Assembly: GCA_017391465.1 (NCBI GenBank)
Contig: JAFOYH010000020.1
Location: forward strand, 1 to 64,000
Length of the DNA stretch: 64,000 nt
Direction: 5' to 3'
Source: Lachnospiraceae bacterium
GTDB lineage: Bacteria > Bacillota_A > Clostridia > Lachnospirales > Lachnospiraceae
In this document: piece after piece, positions 59,143 to 64,000 of the stretch
Layout: every line of letters begins with the position of its first letter
Numbering within the stretch: the stretch's first letter is position 1
Made by a program: the position numbers and the translations under genes
The notes under the pieces: generated by a model
What the model saw: only the letters and a program-made list of their open reading frames with translations
Databases searched by the model: none
Told to the model about the DNA's origin: nothing

Positions 59143-61947
59143 TTAATCCGAAACAGCTGTTCCTTCAACAACAGCAGCCTGTCTGACACCATCTGTTGCA
59201 TCGTTTTCATGGAATACATAAGATAACATGTTTTTTGTAACACTACCTGAATTACCGGAACCATATCCAAAAGGTAAAACAACAGTAATCGTTATTTCCG
59301 GATCATCATAAGGTGCAAAGGCAACAAACAAACCATGGTCCGGTCGAAGTTCATTTTCCTGTGCAGTACCAGATTTACCGGCAACATCGACATCCAGATC
59401 CGAATACATACGTAAAAATGAAGAATTGCCAATAACTTTGAACATACCTTCATGTATGGCATCCCATGTTGAGTTTTTAAAATGAATCTGATCAATAATC
59501 TTTGGTGTATAATCTTCTATCGTTGTTCCTGTTGCATCTGTCATCTTATCAAGAATTGAAAGATTATACAGCGTACCTTTACTTGCAACTGCTGTTACAT
59601 ATCTTGAAATCTGAGACGGTGTATAACTATTTCTGGCCTGTCCAATTGCAGAAAGAACAGGGTCCATGTCAGACATCATAGGATCCGATTCATCAAGTTC
59701 GATACCTGATGGACGATCCAGGCCAAATATAGACATGTATTTACGTAATCGTTGAATACCATATTCCGAGTTATAATCGCCATTTGAATTAAAGCTCAAC
59801 TGATAGCCAACTTCATAAAAGAAATAGTTGCAGGATTCTTTCAAAGCATCAACAACATTGATAGAACCATGACTAAATTGCGTTGACCAGCAACTCGCCG
59901 ATGGTTGAACCTTATCAAATACGATCATATCAATGATTTCTGTCGATGGCGAAATAACACCTTCCTCTAATCCTGCAGCAGCCGTGATCATCTTAAATGT
60001 GGATCCAGGTGCTGTTTTTTGCAACATTGCACGATTATATAACGGTAAGGATTGATTTTCTAAGAGAGAAGCAAAATAACTACTATTACCAATGAGATTT
60101 GCATCATAACTTGGATATGAAACAAGCGCAAGAACTTCTCCCGTTTTTGGATTTGTAGCAACCAAGGAACCGGAACAAGGATCTAATGCCAACATATCCG
60201 GGGTGATTTCAAGATTACGAATCTTACTTATTACAAAATCGTAAGCACTTTTTGCCCCTGTTTTCAGTTCGTTGTATACTTCATCTTTTTCAAAAAAATC
60301 CTGTTCATATAAAAGTTGACAAATTTGCGTACCATTAATTACACCTTGTTCAAGCATGGATGTATATACTATTTTTGAAAATTCATTATTGTCTTCTAAT
60401 TCAAGCATAATGAAATTCATAACAGCATCGTAAATTGCTGCCTTATCAAGAAACAAGTCACTAATATCCATGGCTTCTACAGATATGGCATTTTTTCCTA
60501 TGGCATAATGTAAGTATTCATACAAGCTTGTCCATCCCGTTGTCCACAATTGTTCTGTTTCATCATCTGAAGATAATTTAGATGTATCTAATATGCCATT
60601 ATTAATGAGTATATTCTCTACAAGTTCGATATATTCTCTTTCAATCTCTGTACATTGATTATAAGATTGTTTATTTGAACCATTTAATAAATTACGAATC
60701 GTATTAATCCCTGTACTTTCTTTGGCTTCATAAAGTTTATAAATCTTTCTTTCAAGATCTGTCGCATCATCATCTGCCAAACGATAAAGATCTATAATTC
60801 CGTTTTTTATCAAGGCTGAATAAACATCATTTATAGGAATTTTATCAGCACCTTCTGTCATTATTTTCTGAATTAAAATTCCGGCAATTTCTTCTTCAAG
60901 AAGATTATAGGCCTGAACCTGGTAATCATAATCAATGGTTAGATAAATATTATTTCCTGTTTTTGATTCGGTACGTTCAGCAACTTCCAGAACATTTCCC
61001 AAACTATCAACATAAACCGTCTGACTTCCTTTTTCACCATGCAAATAATCATCCAATGAGGCTTCAAGACCTGTTTTGCCGACAATATCTCCGGATGAAT
61101 ACGTATCATCTCCGGATTTTTTTCGTTCTTCTAATTCTGCCTCAGAAATTTCGCCACAATATCCGGTAATATTTGAAAAATATTTACTCTCTTCATATTC
61201 ACGAACATAATCCTGTTCAATGGATACACCTGGTAATTCAGAAGTATTTTCTTTAATCTTGGCTACAAGGGTATCGCTGACATCTGAAACAACGGTTACA
61301 GAAATATATTGAGAGTAACGTTTCATAAAAATTTCATAACGAATCGCCGCAATTTTTAATGCTTCTTCCAATGTATATGAATCATCGATACCAAACATAG
61401 ACGTATCTTCATCGCCATGACACATATAATCAAACAATGTGTCGACATCTACATTCTTTTGTTCCTCAGATAATTCATCAATATTATCCTTACCATAGAC
61501 ATTACGAATAAATCGAAGCAATGTGTTGCCTCCGGAACTATATACTAAGCTGCCGTCTTTATTGAGTTCAATCGGCATATTATATATGGCTTCATAACCC
61601 GAATTCTCGATTAATCGAAGTAAATGTGAAACCATTGCATTTTTCTCTGCATTTGTTTTAAGTAACGAACTATCTTCAATTGTTATTGAATTCGCAAGAC
61701 GATTAAATGCAATCGTTTTACCATTGCGATCATAAATGGTACCTCTGGAAGCAGGAAGCTCGGTCTCTTTTTGAATTCGATAGGTAAATGTATCATAATA
61801 ATTTTGACCCTGAACAACTTGAAGAACAAATACCCTATGCACAAGCAATCCGAAAAGAAAAACAAAAAAGGCACTGATTACAAAGACTCTGGATTTCGAT
61901 AATTCTGAGATGTGTTTTAATATCTTTTTAATCAATATAATTTTCAC
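59143..61947 (-). CDS. mrdA: Penicillin-binding protein 2 (elongation transpeptidase), enlarged
   Basis: Cross-links peptidoglycan during elongation with RodA. The 934-residue product has one membrane segment (about 20-42), a dimerisation domain, and a transpeptidase domain with PGSTFKMI (active Ser near 648), SCNYFF (SxN) and KSGTAQ (near 857). Family members are about 600-700 residues; the extra length comes from about 230 residues inserted (about 355-588) between LTIDYDYQVQA and GSLVATNPKTGEVLALVSYPSYD. The start is GTG 61947, with a TTG at 61935 as alternative; it overlaps mreD by 20 bases. Confidence 0.92.
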   Translation of the reverse strand: MKIILIKKILKHISELSKSRVFVISAFFVFLFGLLVHRVFVLQVVQGQNYYDTFTYRIQKETELPASRGTIYDRNGKTIAFNRLANSITIEDSSLLKTNAEKNAMVSHLLRLIENSGYEAIYNMPIELNKDGSLVYSSGGNTLLRFIRNVYGKDNIDELSEEQKNVDVDTLFDYMCHGDEDTSMFGIDDSYTLEEALKIAAIRYEIFMKRYSQYISVTVVSDVSDTLVAKIKENTSELPGVSIEQDYVREYEESKYFSNITGYCGEISEAELEERKKSGDDTYSSGDIVGKTGLEASLDDYLHGEKGSQTVYVDSLGNVLEVAERTESKTGNNIYLTIDYDYQVQAYNLLEEEIAGILIQKIMTEGADKIPINDVYSALIKNGIIDLYRLADDDATDLERKIYKLYEAKESTGINTIRNLLNGSNKQSYNQCTEIEREYIELVENILINNGILDTSKLSSDDETEQLWTTGWTSLYEYLHYAIGKNAISVEAMDISDLFLDKAAIYDAVMNFIMLELEDNNEFSKIVYTSMLEQGVINGTQICQLLYEQDFFEKDEVYNELKTGAKSAYDFVISKIRNLEITPDMLALDPCSGSLVATNPKTGEVLALVSYPSYDANLIGNSSYFASLLENQSLPLYNRAMLQKTAPGSTFKMITAAAGLEEGVISPSTEIIDMIVFDKVQPSASCWSTQFSHGSINVVDALKESCNYFFYEVGYQLSFNSNGDYNSEYGIQRLRKYMSIFGLDRPSGIELDESDPMMSDMDPVLSAIGQARNSYTPSQISRYVTAVASKGTLYNLSILDKMTDATGTTIEDYTPKIIDQIHFKNSTWDAIHEGMFKVIGNSSFLRMYSDLDVDVAGKSGTAQENELRPDHGLFVAFAPYDDPEITITVVLPFGYGSGNSGSVTKNMLSYVFHENDATDGVRQAAVVEGTAVSD

Positions 61948-62437
61948 TTCCTTTTTCTATTTTTCTATTGATAAAAGTAATAAGTCGATAAATAAATACT
62001 GCTAAAATAAGTGTATAAATTGTTTCCGGTAAAATAATATGTCCAAGATAAAAAAGGAAATTCGTTCTGCCTCTTGGGAAAAAACTAAACAGGAATATGA
62101 TAATGCCATAAAGTAAATCCGCAAGACCAATCATGACGATCGGTAATGTCATATCTTCTTCATAAAAAATCTGTTGTACATAACCAGCCACATAACCCAT
62201 GATTGCTAATAATAAAGCATAGACTCCGAAATACATGGCATAAAGTGCATCCATTAATATTCCAAAAACAAATCCGATAAGACATCCTTCTTTTTTTCCT
62301 CGGATCATGCCTATTGAAACTGTACATATAACAAATAAATTAGGTACAATACCTCCCAAAGCCAATTCTGTAAAAATTCCTGTCTGTAAAAAATAACCAA
62401 CAATAACCATGGCTATATAAAAAAGAATTCGTCGCAT
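61928..62437 (-). CDS. mreD: Rod shape-determining protein MreD
   Basis: Membrane partner of MreB and MreC in the elongation machine. The 169-residue product has five to six hydrophobic segments and the family pattern GYFLQTGIFTELALGGIVPNL, with IGMIRGKKEGCLIGFVFGILMDALY. It lies 2 bases after mreC and overlaps mrdA by 20 bases. Confidence 0.93.
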   Translation of the reverse strand: MRRILFYIAMVIVGYFLQTGIFTELALGGIVPNLFVICTVSIGMIRGKKEGCLIGFVFGILMDALYAMYFGVYALLLAIMGYVAGYVQQIFYEEDMTLPIVMIGLADLLYGIIIFLFSFFPRGRTNFLFYLGHIILPETIYTLILAVFIYRLITFINRKIEKGSENYID

Positions 62438-62439
62438 TT

Positions 62440-63306
62440 CTATTCCTCCGAATCCGAAGAGATCAAATCAGCTTTTAATTGAGTAATAACCATAACGTTT
62501 GTAATCTTGTCAAAACTTACTCTCGGTGTAATATGTGCACTCTGTGAGAGTTTATCACTGTCCATTGTCACATCCGTAATATATCCGATAACTAATCCAG
62601 GTAAGTATTTATCACTAATATAAGAAGTTACCACTTCATCACCAGCAGTAACAACAGCATCTTTTGAAAACATTTCGACACCTAACAATCCCTCATCATA
62701 TAAAGTTAAATCGCCATTAACAATACATAATTCTGTTGATTTTGTCAGCATACCACTGACACTGCTCGTGTCATCAATGATCGCACGCACAGTTGCATTA
62801 TTCGAGGACACCTCTGAAACAATCCCAACAAGACCATTATCATAAATAACGTTCATATCTTTTTTGATTCCATCATTACTTCCTTTATCAATAATAAAGC
62901 TGTTGTACCAATTTCCTGCATCCTTGCTTATAATACGTGCTCCAACCATTTCATAATCCGGATAGATTTCTTTCATTTGAAGCAATTCTCTAAGTGCATC
63001 CAGCTCTGAAAGATTGTTTTCCATAGAAGATATCTTTGATTTCAGCTGATTATTTTCTATTTCAAGATCTTCAATTTCTGTAAGCAATTCTTCAACGGAA
63101 CGATTGTATTCTCTCTTTTCATTTACCCACAAGCCGACACTGTTTAATCCTTTTTCCATCGGAACAATTAAGGCGCGAATGCCTTTTTGAACACCAATGG
63201 ACTCTCCTTGATTGCTCACACTCATTGCTATACAAATCAGACAGATACCAATAATGATCCAAAGAACATACCTTGGTTTCAACTGATCTTTTTTATTTTT
63301 ATTCAT
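62440..63306 (-). CDS. mreC: Rod shape-determining protein MreC
   Basis: Links the cytoplasmic MreB filaments to the external synthases. The 288-residue product has one N-terminal membrane segment (about 12-30), a coiled coil (about 65-110), and the beta-barrel core (about 118-275: GARIISKDAGNWYNSFIIDKGSNDGIKKDMNVI, GLVGIVSEVSSNNATVRAI). AAGGGTG precedes the ATG. It lies 13 bases after mreB. Confidence 0.94.
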   Translation of the reverse strand: MNKNKKDQLKPRYVLWIIIGICLICIAMSVSNQGESIGVQKGIRALIVPMEKGLNSVGLWVNEKREYNRSVEELLTEIEDLEIENNQLKSKISSMENNLSELDALRELLQMKEIYPDYEMVGARIISKDAGNWYNSFIIDKGSNDGIKKDMNVIYDNGLVGIVSEVSSNNATVRAIIDDTSSVSGMLTKSTELCIVNGDLTLYDEGLLGVEMFSKDAVVTAGDEVVTSYISDKYLPGLVIGYITDVTMDSDKLSQSAHITPRVSFDKITNVMVITQLKADLISSDSEE

Positions 63307-63319
63307 CGGTCACCCTTCT

Positions 63320-64000
63320 TTAACTAAATATTGCTTCCTTACCAGAAAAAACCAAACGTTTGAATTTATCATCTTTCATAATTGTTCCAAGACCTTTAAC
63401 AACACTCTGATCTGGTGTTTCAGCCATTAGAACCGGAATTTTCAATGCTTCTTCCATATATAATTTGATATGATCCAGTCGGCTTCCTTCACCAGTAATC
63501 AACGTACCTTCATTTAAGATGGCATCATAAATTTCTGGTGGTGTATGTGTACGCATATCTCTTGCATTCTTAACAACTTCTTGTAAAATATCGGAAACAG
63601 GTTGATACACGACATCAGAGGTCACATTCGCCTCTGCAGGTAACCCTGATACTAAATCTCTTCCCAATACTTTCATAAAAGATTGTTTATCTCCTAAAGC
63701 AGAACCTAATTCGATTTTCAAAGTTTCTGCTGTTTTCATACCAATCAGCAAGTGATATTTTTCTTTAACTGCATTTCGAATTGCTTCATTAATCGTATTG
63801 CCGCCAATTTTTAAAAGTCGGCTTGACACAATACCTCCAAGAGCCAAAACTGCTATTTCCACACTATCTGCACCAAAATCAATAATCATTAATCCAGGTG
63901 TACGCGTAACATCAATATTTTCACCAATAGCAGCCGCAATTGGTTTTTCAACAATATACATCTCCTTAGATTTAAATTCAGACCCCATGGCCAAATCAAA
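63320..64000 (-). CDS. mreB: Rod shape-determining protein MreB (C-terminal part; runs off the window)
   Basis: Actin-like filament protein that directs elongation. The window holds about 227 C-terminal residues; the frame is open to base 64000, so the N-terminus, with the first phosphate-binding loop, lies outside. Visible marks: EKPIAAAIGENIDV, MIIDFGADSVEIAVLALGGIVSSRL (second phosphate loop), LGRDLVSGLP and the adenosine motif LITGEGSRL. It is upstream of mreC and probably first in the cluster. Which MreB paralogue it is cannot be decided. Confidence 0.93.
   Translation of the reverse strand, partial: FDLAMGSEFKSKEMYIVEKPIAAAIGENIDVTRTPGLMIIDFGADSVEIAVLALGGIVSSRLLKIGGNTINEAIRNAVKEKYHLLIGMKTAETLKIELGSALGDKQSFMKVLGRDLVSGLPAEANVTSDVVYQPVSDILQEVVKNARDMRTHTPPEIYDAILNEGTLITGEGSRLDHIKLYMEEALKIPVLMAETPDQSVVKGLGTIMKDDKFKRLVFSGKEAIFS

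Noticed and set aside
60963..61169. Plus-strand frame inside mrdA
   Set aside because: It is antisense to a conserved gene and lacks a ribosome site or promoter.

Overview
The window is a stretch of core chromosome from a low-GC, endospore-forming Firmicute, most likely a Clostridia member close to Lachnospiraceae. The basis is AT-rich coding, strong AGGAGG ribosome sites, an alpha/beta SASP gene, a ylbJ-type sporulation gene, and the gene orders yloU-fakA-recG, yceD-rpmF-plsX-acpP-rnc-smc-ftsY, ylxM-ffh-rpsP-khpA-rimM-trmD-rplS, TIGR03960-TIGR03936-rng-rplU-prp-rpmA-obgE-yhbY-nadD-yqeK-rsfS and mreBCD-mrdA-minDE-rodA-mgsA. I see no prophage, CRISPR array, rRNA or tRNA gene. The only hint of a mobile element is a cluster of hairpins at the extreme left edge.

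Layout. 1-242: structured hairpins, then rpmB (minus). 0.6-6.5 kb (plus): yloU, fakA, recG, a SASP gene, coaD and an acidic coiled-coil protein. 6.5-8.7 kb (minus): tmcAL-ylbJ. 8.8-12.1 kb (plus): pta, yceD-rpmF, plsX-acpP. 12.2-18.7 kb: rnc-smc-ftsY-ilvA. 18.7-26.2 kb: ylxM-ffh, rpsP-khpA, rimM-trmD, rplS, an aberrant signal peptidase-like gene, rbgA, lepB, rnhB, yraN. 26.2-30.4 kb: pgeF, a DUF512 radical-SAM protein, der, plsY. 30.4-33.4 kb: a three-gene ABC importer. 33.4-43.2 kb: a small membrane protein, two radical-SAM-associated genes, rng, a PAP2 phosphatase, a cytidylate-kinase-like gene, then rplU-prp-rpmA, obgE, yhbY-nadD-yqeK-rsfS. 43.2-46.3 kb: divergent lexA and a YneA-like LysM gene (an SOS module), then a tyrosine recombinase and ttcA. 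46.5-54.5 kb (minus): aroB-lspA-rluD, and radical SAM-HlyD-ylmE-sepF-ylmG-ylmH-divIVA. 54.6-64 kb: a DUF378 gene, an orphan P-loop gene, and the rod-shape/Min cluster ending in mreB, which runs off the window.

Together the genes cover ribosome and tRNA maturation, SRP-dependent secretion, early phospholipid and fatty-acid synthesis, DNA repair and chromosome segregation, and elongation and division (MreBCD, PBP2, RodA, MinDE, SepF, DivIVA).

The content is conventional overall. The observations most worth a second look are: a yraN gene whose only plausible start is ACG; a signal-peptidase paralogue lacking its catalytic lysine beside an intact copy; a hairpin that buries the ribosome site of ylxM-ffh; an SOS promoter with two operator-like palindromes and a long 5' UTR stem-loop before the LysM gene; minDE without minC; a PBP2 with an insertion of about 230 residues; RNase G without its zinc-link; and pta and coaD without their usual partners. 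Positions, start choices and motifs were read directly from the sequence. Functions come from family recognition by eye, with no database search.
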